Positions 8,227 through 15,291 of a stretch of DNA of 64,000 nt are shown here, piece by piece; position 1 is the stretch's first letter, and each line of letters starts with the position of its first letter. The stretch covers positions 310,001-374,000 of the forward strand of contig LFCN01000006.1 of the NCBI GenBank assembly GCA_001189075.1. The letters run 5' to 3'. The position numbers were made by a program, and so were the translations under genes. The notes below the pieces were generated by a model. It had not been told where the DNA came from, ran no database searches, and saw nothing but the letters and a program-made list of their open reading frames with translations. This DNA is from Parcubacteria bacterium C7867-004 (GTDB lineage Bacteria; Patescibacteria; Paceibacteria; UBA9973; UBA2103).

Positions 8227-10014
8227 ATGAACATACGAAACTTCTCGATAATCGCGCACATAGATCATGGTAAGTCGACCCTCGCGGATCGGCTTCTTGA
8301 GCGTACTGGCACTATCGAAGCGAGGAAGATGCGGGACCAGGTGCTCGACAAGATGGACTTGGAACGGGAGCGCGGCATCACCATAAAGATGCAGCCGGCG
8401 CGAATGAAGTACAAAGGCCCGGACGGTACCGAGTACATCCTGAACCTCATCGACACGCCAGGGCACATCGATTTCGCGTACGAAGTCTCGCGGGCGCTTT
8501 CAGCCGTCGAGGGCGTGATCCTGCTCGTCGACTCAACCCAGGGTATCCAGGCGCAGACCTTGACCACGCTCGGTATGGCGCGTGCTGCCGGCTGCGTCAT
8601 CATTCCGGTACTCTCCAAGATCGATTCGCCCGCCGCTCGTCGTGATGATGTCGCGCTTGAGATCGCGGAACTGCTCTCGATCGATCCGGATACCATCCTC
8701 GCGGTCTCAGGACGCACGGGCGAAGGAGTGACAGAGCTTCTCGAATCCATTGTCGAGCGGGTTCCAGCCCCAAGAGCATCCGCCGGTGGCCCAAGAGCAC
8801 TCATCTTCGACTTCTCCTACTCAACTCACCGCGGCATAACCGTCTTCGCACGTATATTCGATGGAACCTTCAAGAAGGGTGACGTGCTCCGTTTCGCAGC
8901 CGCTGGCGAGCGCTTTGCGGCGCTTGAGACGGGCATATTCATGCCGGACGAAGTGGTTACCGAAAGCCTCCAGGCGGGCGAGATCGGGTACATCGTAACC
9001 GGGGTTAAGGAAGCCGGTGTGGTTAATGTGGGCGATACCGTCATCGCGAACGCAGGATCGACCGCGGGACTCGAAGGGTTCGAGCGTCCGCGTCCGGTTG
9101 TGTGGGCGTCGGTCTATCCGGAGAGCCAGGACGACCTTACCGAGCTCAGGCAGTCACTTGAGCGGCTCAGGCTCTCCGATTCCTCCCTTACCTACGAAGA
9201 GGAGTCATCCGGCGTACTCGGGCGCGGCTTCCGCTGCGGCTTCCTCGGTATGCTCCACCTCGAGATAATCGTCGAGCGCCTGAAGCGCGAGTTCAACCTT
9301 GAACTCATCGTTACTATCCCGACCATCGCCTACGCGGTTACGGATAAGAAAGGGAAGCGGGAGGTGGTGTATACGCCATCTAAATTCCCCGCGTTCGGGG
9401 ATACCGAATCGATCGAAGAGCCGTGGGTGAAGGTTACGCTCATAACGCCGTCGGACTCGCTCTCGAGTATGATCCAGCTGTTCCATGATCATGAGGGGAA
9501 CGTGCTTGAGACCGAGACGCACATGGACGGACGCATCGAGCTTCGAGTGGAGATGCCGCTGCGCGAGCTCATGCGCGGATTCTTCGACAAGGTTAAGAAT
9601 GCCTCTTCCGGGTACGCATCGCTTTCCTACGAATTCCTCGATGAGCGCCCCGCGGATGTCGTGAAGCTTGAGATATTCGTCGCGGAAGAACCGGTACCGG
9701 CATTCGCGCGCGTAGTGTCCCGCAGGCGTGTCGTCGAAGAAGGCGAGCGGATGGTGGAGAAGCTGCACGAGATACTCCCACGCCAGATGTTCGTGCTCAA
9801 GATCCAGGCACATGCGCTCGGCCGCATCGTCGCCTCGCGCTCCATTAGCGCACTCCGTAAGGACGTTACGGGCTATCTCTACGGCGGCGATATCACCCGC
9901 AAGATGAAGCTGCTCGAGAAGCAGAAGAAGGGAAAGAAGCGTCGCGGCGAGCACGCGAAGATGGAGATCCCGCAGGAGGTGTTTATGAAGATGGTGCAGG
10001 AGAGCGGTCAGTAG
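8227..10014 (+). CDS. lepA: Elongation factor 4 (LepA)
   Basis: 595 residues, the normal LepA length. GTPase motifs: G1 AHIDHGKST (10-18), switch I ERERGITIK (46-54), G3 DTPGH (76-80). The G4 element is SKID rather than NKID. The C-terminal LepA-specific domain is recognisable (SYGYASLSYEF-like SSGYASLSYEFLDERPADVVK and the Lys-rich KMKLLEKQKKGKKR end). LepA acts on stalled or misfolded ribosomes and in ribosome assembly. A weak AAAGGG sequence precedes the ATG. Confidence 0.96.
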   Translation: MNIRNFSIIAHIDHGKSTLADRLLERTGTIEARKMRDQVLDKMDLERERGITIKMQPARMKYKGPDGTEYILNLIDTPGHIDFAYEVSRALSAVEGVILLVDSTQGIQAQTLTTLGMARAAGCVIIPVLSKIDSPAARRDDVALEIAELLSIDPDTILAVSGRTGEGVTELLESIVERVPAPRASAGGPRALIFDFSYSTHRGITVFARIFDGTFKKGDVLRFAAAGERFAALETGIFMPDEVVTESLQAGEIGYIVTGVKEAGVVNVGDTVIANAGSTAGLEGFERPRPVVWASVYPESQDDLTELRQSLERLRLSDSSLTYEEESSGVLGRGFRCGFLGMLHLEIIVERLKREFNLELIVTIPTIAYAVTDKKGKREVVYTPSKFPAFGDTESIEEPWVKVTLITPSDSLSSMIQLFHDHEGNVLETETHMDGRIELRVEMPLRELMRGFFDKVKNASSGYASLSYEFLDERPADVVKLEIFVAEEPVPAFARVVSRRRVVEEGERMVEKLHEILPRQMFVLKIQAHALGRIVASRSISALRKDVTGYLYGGDITRKMKLLEKQKKGKKRRGEHAKMEIPQEVFMKMVQESGQ

Positions 10015-10035
10015 GCGATATACCCATAGCCGAGC

Positions 10036-10767
10036 ATGACTACCAACCGCAAGAAAAGAATTCTCCCGATCGCTCTTACGGCTTTCGCAGTACTGCTCGT
10101 AGGTCTCTTTCTACTCATAGAGACGAACCCGTATCTCTATGCGATTGTGCATGACCTGAAGACGTACCGTAATACGGAATACGGTATCGAGTTCTCATAC
10201 CCTAAAGAATTCTATCTTTCCATGGAGGGTACGTATGAATCTCTCGATCCCGCAACGCATAATCTCGAAGCGTTAAATGCTGGGCTTGATGCGGACGCTT
10301 CCGCTTCTGCAAACAAGTATATGTTTGGGACAATCACTGCGCTGACTGATGTCTCGACTACTTCGCAACGAGAACAATTAGAACGTAAGGAAGTGCAGCA
10401 TGCTGCTCCCATCGGAGACGTCTCAGATTCTATAAAAGGACTTTCTCCAGAAACGCACGAGGACAGATTGCTAGAACGAATTGTCCCTTCGTGGGGCGGG
10501 AAGCTATATTTGACTGCGTGGCGCATGTACTACGGTTATTACGAGACTGAAACGCCGCGTTCCATCGATTTCGACCTCTCGGCATATAACACGAATGGAG
10601 ACAATCTCTTCATAGCTATATCGCCCTTAGGACTCAATGAGAATGCACTCGGAGAGGATCAGGTAGTTAAGAATTTCTCTTCTCGGGATGCTCGATTCAG
10701 TCCGTATTGGAATGCGCTCCTCGATATCGCTCATACGTACAGAACCTTTACGCCTTCAAGTAAATAA
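10036..10767 (+). CDS. Membrane-anchored protein of unknown function
   Basis: A 243-residue protein with a basic N-terminus (TTNRKKR) and one membrane helix (about residues 10-27), followed by an extracytoplasmic domain beginning TYRNTEYGIEFSYPKEFYLS. The YGxxFxYP string is common at the start of PsbP-like or lipoprotein-like domains in CPR proteins. No catalytic motif is visible. It lies 21 nt after lepA and could be read from the same transcript. Base composition is a little lower in GC than lepA. Confidence 0.6.
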   Translation: MTTNRKKRILPIALTAFAVLLVGLFLLIETNPYLYAIVHDLKTYRNTEYGIEFSYPKEFYLSMEGTYESLDPATHNLEALNAGLDADASASANKYMFGTITALTDVSTTSQREQLERKEVQHAAPIGDVSDSIKGLSPETHEDRLLERIVPSWGGKLYLTAWRMYYGYYETETPRSIDFDLSAYNTNGDNLFIAISPLGLNENALGEDQVVKNFSSRDARFSPYWNALLDIAHTYRTFTPSSK

Positions 10768-10780
10768 GTATCTGTCTTGA

Positions 10781-10786
10781 TATACT
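10781..10786 (+). promoter_or_regulatory. Extended -10 (TGATATACT) of DivIC-like gene
   Basis: TATACT preceded by TGA ends 6 nt before the ATG at 10793, so transcription would start at or beside the start codon. Confidence 0.55.
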
Positions 10787-10792
10787 CTACCG

Positions 10793-11152
10793 ATGGTTAG
10801 GAAACCCTCTAAGCAGCGGATGAAGGAGTATGTAATTGCCGGCTTGCTCGGGTTACTCGTTCTCTGGCTCCTGTTCCTTATCGTTGGCATCCTTCGTAAG
10901 GAGGAGATCGCTCGAAAAGCCATGGAAAGCAGGAAAGCTGAGCTTGCGGTCCTTGAGGAGCGCAAGGCGATGCTCGAAGGGAACCTTGTTGAACTCGAGA
11001 GCGTACGAGGTCAAGAGGCGACCCTTCGCCAGACCTATGGGGTTGCACGCCCCGGCGAGGACGTCATCATCGTCGTTGCACCTGAGGAGGCAGCTATACA
11101 GCCGAAATTGCCCTGGTATAAGCGTGTTATGAGCTTCTTCGGGTTCTGGTAG
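10793..11152 (+). CDS. Septum-formation-initiator-like protein (FtsB/DivIC type)
   Basis: 119 residues: a basic cytoplasmic N-terminus, one membrane helix (about 13-32, AGLLGLLVLWLLFLIVGIL), a coiled-coil stretch (about 35-70, with KAELAVLEERKAMLEGNLVEL) and an RQTYGVARPGEDVIIV segment. Helix, coiled coil and a Gly/Pro turn is the FtsB/DivIC plan; in other bacteria these bind FtsL and FtsQ at the divisome. FtsZ and FtsA are elsewhere in this window. The family call rests on architecture and the YGxxxPGE motif. Confidence 0.7.
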   Translation: MVRKPSKQRMKEYVIAGLLGLLVLWLLFLIVGILRKEEIARKAMESRKAELAVLEERKAMLEGNLVELESVRGQEATLRQTYGVARPGEDVIIVVAPEEAAIQPKLPWYKRVMSFFGFW

Positions 11153-11190
11153 GTGGATTTTCCCCTATCCATGCCAAATACCACGCGTGA

Positions 11191-11196
11191 TATACT
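11191..11196 (+). promoter_or_regulatory. Extended -10 (TGATATACT) of glutaredoxin gene
   Basis: TATACT with upstream TGA, 23 nt before the ATG at 11220. Here a leader of about 15 nt is predicted, longer than for most genes in the window, and it lacks a clear Shine-Dalgarno sequence. Confidence 0.5.
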
Positions 11197-11219
11197 GAAG
11201 GAAAGTTAACCAATACCGT

Positions 11220-11483
11220 ATGGATACGCAAAAGACCGTTACAATCTACAGCACCCCGTCTTGTCACTTCTGTCAGATGAGCAAGGAGTTCTTCAAGGAG
11301 AATAATGTCGCATACACCGAGCACGATGTCGCCGCAGACATGGAGCAGCGCCAGATCATGATCGACAAGAGCGGTCAGATGGGCGTTCCGGTCATCTTCG
11401 TTGGCGACGACATGATCGTCGGATTCGACAAGAACCGACTTACCGAGCTTCTCGGTCTGGGCAAGGAAACTCCGGCAGCATAA
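11220..11483 (+). CDS. Glutaredoxin / NrdH-type thiol oxidoreductase
   Basis: 87 residues with the redox motif C15-H-F-C18 after the first beta strand (VTIYSTPSCHFC), the cis-Pro segment QMGVPVIFVGDD and the GFDKNRLTELLG end that binds the thiol partner. It would reduce disulfides in partner proteins; the thioredoxin reductase at 29.4 kb is a plausible electron source because no glutathione genes are visible. Monocistronic, with its own terminator. Confidence 0.9.
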   Translation: MDTQKTVTIYSTPSCHFCQMSKEFFKENNVAYTEHDVAADMEQRQIMIDKSGQMGVPVIFVGDDMIVGFDKNRLTELLGLGKETPAA

Positions 11484-11492
11484 GCCGAACGC

Positions 11493-11529
11493 ATAAAGCC
11501 CCCGCGACTTTTTGTCGCGGGGGCTTTAT
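11493..11529 (+). terminator. Rho-independent terminator after glutaredoxin
   Basis: A perfect 16-bp stem (11493-11508 / 11514-11529) with a TTTTT loop. The stem begins with A residues and ends with TTTAT, so it could act on both strands. Confidence 0.85.
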
Positions 11530-11596
11530 CGTTTCTTCAGGTATTTCCTATTGGTATTTTATTTTTACACTATGTGTAGATTTGTATTGTTCATTG

Positions 11597-12234
11597 ATGC
11601 ACAAGATTCCAAAGGCTGAAGCTGATGAAATTATCAGATTGCGGAAACTAGGTAAAAGTATTCCCGAAATCTCCAAGGAAACAGGGAATGCAAAACAACC
11701 GTTTTGCGATATGTAGGAAATGTAATAATTCCTGCTGAATTTAGAACAGCATTAAAAGAAAAACAGGGTGGGGCAAAAGAACGAGCCAAAGCATTACGAG
11801 AAAATGTATTAATTACAGCAGAACAGCTTCTCGGTGCTATTTCTGAACGCGACAGGCTTCTCTTACTTATTGGATTGTACTGGGGAGAAGGTACCAAGCG
11901 GGATTTCTCCATAATAAATTCTGACCCAATGCTTCTTAAAACCTTCCTTCAGTCCTTATCCGCACTCAATGTAGCAAAGGACAGAATATCGTTGTCCTTG
12001 CGCATCCATAACGATATTTCAGTCTTGGAGGCAAAGGTATTTTGGTCAGATACACTGGAATTTCCGGTAGAAACGATCAATAGAATTGAGATAATTGAAG
12101 GTAAGAAGAAAGGAAAGTTGCCGCACGGAATGTGTCGTATACGCATACGATCCGGCATTCGTGAACGGCTACTCATTCAGAGTGCCATAAGGATTATTGG
12201 AAAAAGTAGCCAGAAGAAGCTACTATCCATCTAG
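11597..12234 (+). pseudogene. HTH plus LAGLIDADG-like protein, split by a frameshift
   Basis: Two overlapping frames together read as one protein of about 212 residues. Frame 1 (11597-11716) encodes a helix-turn-helix start, KAEADEIIRLRKLGKSIPEI, then stops after 39 codons. Frame 2 continues from about 11690 with TVLRYVGNVIIPAEF and later LIGLYWGEGTKRDF and NSDPMLLKTF. Adding one A to the A-run at about 11690-11693 restores ...GNAKTTVLRYVGN..., so a 1-nt deletion (or read error, or slippage) is likely. GLYxGEG resembles the LAGLIDADG helix seen in small homing-endonuclease-like proteins. It is clearly AT-richer than the flanks and ends 21 nt before tRNA-Arg on the same strand, suggesting a mobile or degraded selfish gene. 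Confidence 0.7.
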
Positions 12235-12255
12235 CCTCCTCAGGGAGGTATTCTC

Positions 12256-12327
12256 GCTCTCGTAGTTCAATGGATAGAATAGAGGTTTCCTAAACCTTCG
12301 ATTCAGGTTCGACTCCTGACGAGAGCA
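12256..12327 (+). tRNA. tRNA-Arg (anticodon CCT)
   Basis: A cloverleaf with acceptor GCTCTCG / CGAGAGC, anticodon loop TTCCTAA (CCT, reading AGG) and T-loop GGTTCGACTCC. Discriminator A; CCA is not encoded. It sits just downstream of the frameshifted endonuclease-like gene. Confidence 0.92.
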
Positions 12328-12340
12328 CAACTTTAAATGC

Positions 12341-12346
12341 TATAAT
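12341..12346 (+). promoter_or_regulatory. Extended -10 (TGCTATAAT)
   Basis: TATAAT with upstream TGC, ending 9 nt before the ATG at 12356. A near-leaderless transcript is predicted. Confidence 0.6.
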
Positions 12347-12355
12347 CCAAGAATC

Positions 12356-12694
12356 ATGCCGCAACCGTTCGTAGCCGAAAAGGGGCCGTTACCTTCTGAG
12401 ACGGTTGCGCCGCAGGGACACTTGCAGGCCCTTCTCGAGGAGAATCTTGCCGTAGCGAAGGATAATAATCGGCTCCTGCGTCTCATACGCAGGGATGCGA
12501 TGCTCAACCTGATAGCGAAGATCGTCATCTGGATGATCCTGCTCGGCGTGCCGCTCTTCTTCCTCGGAACGTACATCGGACCGCTTCTGGACGCATTCTC
12601 ATCCGCCACCTCAGGACAATCTACTCCTGGATCCCTACCGTCGAAGGACCAGCTGAATACTCTTTTGGAGGAATATAAGAGCGTATATCAGTAG
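12356..12694 (+). CDS. Small single-helix membrane protein of unknown function
   Basis: 112 residues: a polar N-terminus with a possible short coiled coil (LQALLEENLAVAKDNNRLLR, about 23-42), one membrane helix (about 52-76, IAKIVIWMILLGVPLFFLG), and a Ser/Gly/Pro-rich outer tail ending with KDQLNTLLEEYKSVYQ. It lies between two tRNA genes. No family recognised. Confidence 0.6.
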   Translation: MPQPFVAEKGPLPSETVAPQGHLQALLEENLAVAKDNNRLLRLIRRDAMLNLIAKIVIWMILLGVPLFFLGTYIGPLLDAFSSATSGQSTPGSLPSKDQLNTLLEEYKSVYQ

Positions 12695-12761
12695 GGTTTG
12701 GGGAGGTGAAAAGCAGGGGGCGGTGTGCTAGAATCGGGGCACCGGAACCATACGGTACTAC

Positions 12762-12834
12762 GCTTGAGTAGCTCAGTTGGTAGAGCGCGCCCCTGAAGAG
12801 GGTGAGGTCACCAGTTCGACCCTGGTCTCAAGCA
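12762..12834 (+). tRNA. tRNA-Phe (anticodon GAA)
   Basis: Acceptor GCTTGAG / CTCAAGC, D-arm GCTCAGTTGGTAGAGC, anticodon loop CTGAAGA (GAA) and T-loop CAGTTCGACCCTG. CCA is not encoded. An extended -10 (TGCTAGAAT) ends near 12733. Confidence 0.93.
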
Positions 12835-12868
12835 CATCGAAGAAGTCCGCATACGCGGCAACGGGCGG

Positions 12869-12874
12869 TATAGT
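12869..12874 (+). promoter_or_regulatory. -10 element of DUF2914 gene
   Basis: TATAGT ends 6 nt before the ATG at 12881; leaderless initiation predicted. Confidence 0.5.
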
Positions 12875-12880
12875 TACAAT

Positions 12881-13960
12881 ATGTTCAAGAAGGGACTGGC
12901 GTGGCTTCAGCGGAACGAACGGCACCTCGGTGCCATTGTTTTCGTTGCTGGATTCGTTACCGACATCCTCACCTTCACATTGCTCGATATCTCTCTCGTG
13001 AACCTGGTGTTCGCGGGCTATCTCGCGCTTGCCGCAGTCTGCATTCTCGTCTCGCATTTCCTGGTCTCGCTTCCGGGACAGGGATCGGTAACAAGACGTA
13101 CGCTTGCGGTCATCCTTCCGCTCGCGGCGCAGTATCTCCTCGGTAACCTTCTCTCCGGGTTCCTTATCTTCTATACCAAAAGCTCGGTACTGCTGGTCTC
13201 CTGGCCATTCATCGTGCTCCTCCTGCTTGTCTTCATCGGTAACGAATGGTTCAGGAAGTATCGCGACCGTATCGCGTTCTTCGCGGTGCTCTTCTTCTTC
13301 TCGCTTTACGCGTATGCGATATTCGCATTGCCGCTTTTCATCCGAATGCTCGGTCCGTGGGTATTCATTGGTAGCACCGTTATTTCAGCCGGACTATTCG
13401 CACTATTCCTATTCCTGCTTTGGAAGACGGGACGGGCCCGTCTTGAGCAGTCCCTCATGCCCATAATAGGCTCCACGCTCGCGATCCTCATCGTTATGGT
13501 AGCGTCGTACTTCACTGGTCTCGTGCCGCCTATACCGATAACGCTTAAGGACGGAGGTATCTATCACGGCATCGAGCGGAGCGGAGGAAACTACGTGCTT
13601 CTTGCGGAAGACCCGAAGCCGTTCTGGGACATTCGCTCGCCACGGGTCCACGTCGCGTCCGGAGAGACGGTGTACGCGTTCGCTTCAGTCTTCGCGCCGA
13701 TACGCTTCTCAACCTCGGTAGTGCACCGCTGGGACCAGTATGATGAGCGTCAGAAGCGCTGGGTGACGCTCAGTCGGACATCCTTCCCGATAGCAGGAGG
13801 CCGTGCAGAAGGGTACCGAGGGTACTCGCAGGCAACCGATCTTGAACCGGGTCGGTGGAGGGTTTCGGTTGAGACTCCCGGCGGACAAGTGATTGGCCAG
13901 CTTCGGTTCGAAGTTGAGCGGGTTGATGCCCTCCCCGATCTCCACAAAGAGATACGATAA
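12881..13960 (+). CDS. Multipass membrane protein with C-terminal DUF2914 domain
   Basis: 359 residues. About seven hydrophobic helices occupy residues 15-220, followed by an extracytoplasmic domain from about 250 to 350 with VFAPIRFSTSVVHRWDQYDE, SFPIAGGRAEGYRGYSQATD and PGRWRVSVETPGGQVIGQL. The W..Y, GYR.YS and PGRWRVxVET elements match DUF2914, a beta-sandwich domain of unknown function usually found near the membrane. The gene is flanked by tRNA-Phe and a bidirectional terminator, so it is likely monocistronic. Confidence 0.8.
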   Translation: MFKKGLAWLQRNERHLGAIVFVAGFVTDILTFTLLDISLVNLVFAGYLALAAVCILVSHFLVSLPGQGSVTRRTLAVILPLAAQYLLGNLLSGFLIFYTKSSVLLVSWPFIVLLLLVFIGNEWFRKYRDRIAFFAVLFFFSLYAYAIFALPLFIRMLGPWVFIGSTVISAGLFALFLFLLWKTGRARLEQSLMPIIGSTLAILIVMVASYFTGLVPPIPITLKDGGIYHGIERSGGNYVLLAEDPKPFWDIRSPRVHVASGETVYAFASVFAPIRFSTSVVHRWDQYDERQKRWVTLSRTSFPIAGGRAEGYRGYSQATDLEPGRWRVSVETPGGQVIGQLRFEVERVDALPDLHKEIR

Positions 13961-13963
13961 GCA

Positions 13964-13985
13964 AAAAGGCCCTCTCGGGCCTTTT
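13964..13985. terminator. Bidirectional terminator between DUF2914 gene and hsp20
   Basis: AAAAGGCCC - TCTC - GGGCCTTTT: a 9-bp stem with A-run and T-run, between convergent genes. Confidence 0.85.
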
Positions 13986-13995
13986 GGTTTTACGC

Positions 13996-14511
13996 TTACC
14001 CTGCCTTAACGCGAAGCTTCGTCTGCCGTGCCTTATCGAGCTTCGGAAGGATGATCGAAAGGAGTCCGTCTTTTGCTCCTGCGGATGAGTTGTCGACATC
14101 TACTTCCTGAGGAAGGAGAATCGTGCGGGAAAAGGAGCCCCAGAAGAGCTCACGGGTGAAGTAGTCGGAATCGCTCACCGAATCACGCTCATCGCGGGAT
14201 CCTTCGATGACCACCATGTCGCGGCTTATGGAAACATTGAGCTCGTCAGGACGGACACCGGCGACGAATGCGCGGATAACGATCTCGCCCGGCGTCTGAT
14301 AGACGTCTACCGGAAGCTGGCCGTCGCTCTGATCATCCTCGACGGTGTCGAGGATGCTGCGCGCTGAAGCGGATGACTGCACAACTGTCTGCTGGCGGAC
14401 CGGAGCCTGCATTCCTCCTTGCATCGGCAGGAGCTCGTCGTCGAAGGAATCGTACCGATCATCAATCGGTGCGACGCCTGCAAGCTTGTCGAAGAAATTA
14501 CGTTTTTTCAT
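13996..14511 (-). CDS. Small heat shock protein, Hsp20/alpha-crystallin family
   Basis: 171 residues. The alpha-crystallin domain spans about 70-165, with QLPVDVYQTPGEIVIRAFVAGVRPDELNVSI, VVIEGSRDERD, YFTRELFWGSFSRTILLPQEVD and DGLLSIILPK, the usual strand order of the fold. The N-terminal arm (about 1-65) is polar and Gln/Ser-rich. It ends shortly after the domain (KLRVKAG), so the C-terminal I-x-I anchor seen in many Hsp20s appears to be missing. It would hold unfolded proteins for ATP-dependent chaperones such as the Clp ATPase at 56 kb. Confidence 0.9.
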   Translation of the reverse strand: MKKRNFFDKLAGVAPIDDRYDSFDDELLPMQGGMQAPVRQQTVVQSSASARSILDTVEDDQSDGQLPVDVYQTPGEIVIRAFVAGVRPDELNVSISRDMVVIEGSRDERDSVSDSDYFTRELFWGSFSRTILLPQEVDVDNSSAGAKDGLLSIILPKLDKARQTKLRVKAG

Positions 14512-14523
14512 GAATAGGAAGGA

Positions 14524-15231
14524 TCAGCAGGTGTTTTTTGGTAAGCGATGATAGCGGAGATACTTAAGTACTTCGAAGAGTGCGAAGAAGATAACGGCAC
14601 CGCTCCATACGATGAAGAAAGCGATGAGCGTATAGGAACCGCTACCGTCAATTATAAGGAAGTTGAAAAGGGCGTGCAATGAGATGGCAAGGATAAGTCC
14701 GACTACTGCGTATGCCGTTCGTATCGGGCGCTTCATGAGGAAGGAGAAACCGAGTGCGAATCCTATAGCGGACGATGCGATGACGTGCAGGAGGGTCGAA
14801 CCGATGAAGCGCAGGTTGCCGGTAAGGAATCCCTCGAGGAAGTGACCGCCGGAGAATGGGGAGATGAGGAAGAGCGCGTTCTCAAGCGCTGCGAACCCGA
14901 GTGCTACCGTCATCATGTAGATAACGAGGTCTACCGATTCGTTTACGGCAGGCCGCCAGAGCACGAGAATGGCGGCTAGCACGTATTTCGCGGTCTCTTC
15001 GATAGTCGCCCACGCGACAATAACGGGAAGGCCTGCAGGTAGGAAGAGGACCGCGATACGCTCAAGCGGAAGGACGAGCGATACGGCAAGCATGCCGGCC
15101 AGGAGCGCGAGCATAACCATGGTGCGGGGCTCAGGGCAGCGAGTGTCCTCCTTGATGAGGAAATAGAGCCAGACGAGAGCGGGGAGGATGCCGCCGAGGA
15201 AGGCAAAGAGTGCGGTCTCGAGGGAGATCAT
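14524..15231 (-). CDS. PrsW-family intramembrane metalloprotease
   Basis: 235 residues from the ATG at 15231, with about eight hydrophobic helices. Family motifs are visible: EE in WATIEETAKY (E78, E79), ALENALF near 116, a conserved His in STLLHVIASS, and the last motif LHALFNFLI. PrsW-type CAAX-superfamily proteases cleave membrane proteins such as anti-sigma factors; the target here is unknown. A TTG five codons upstream is in frame but lies within the -10 element, which supports the ATG. Confidence 0.85.
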   Translation of the reverse strand: MISLETALFAFLGGILPALVWLYFLIKEDTRCPEPRTMVMLALLAGMLAVSLVLPLERIAVLFLPAGLPVIVAWATIEETAKYVLAAILVLWRPAVNESVDLVIYMMTVALGFAALENALFLISPFSGGHFLEGFLTGNLRFIGSTLLHVIASSAIGFALGFSFLMKRPIRTAYAVVGLILAISLHALFNFLIIDGSGSYTLIAFFIVWSGAVIFFALFEVLKYLRYHRLPKNTC

Positions 15232-15237
15232 GCGCTC

Positions 15238-15243
15238 AGTATA
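15238..15243 (-). promoter_or_regulatory. -10 element of prsW-like gene
   Basis: TATACT on the minus strand ends 6 nt before the ATG at 15231, so the transcript should begin at the start codon. Confidence 0.55.
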
Positions 15244-15291
15244 CAACGCCCGAGTTGTGTCCTGGTTGGGGTATATGACGAAATAGATCGC

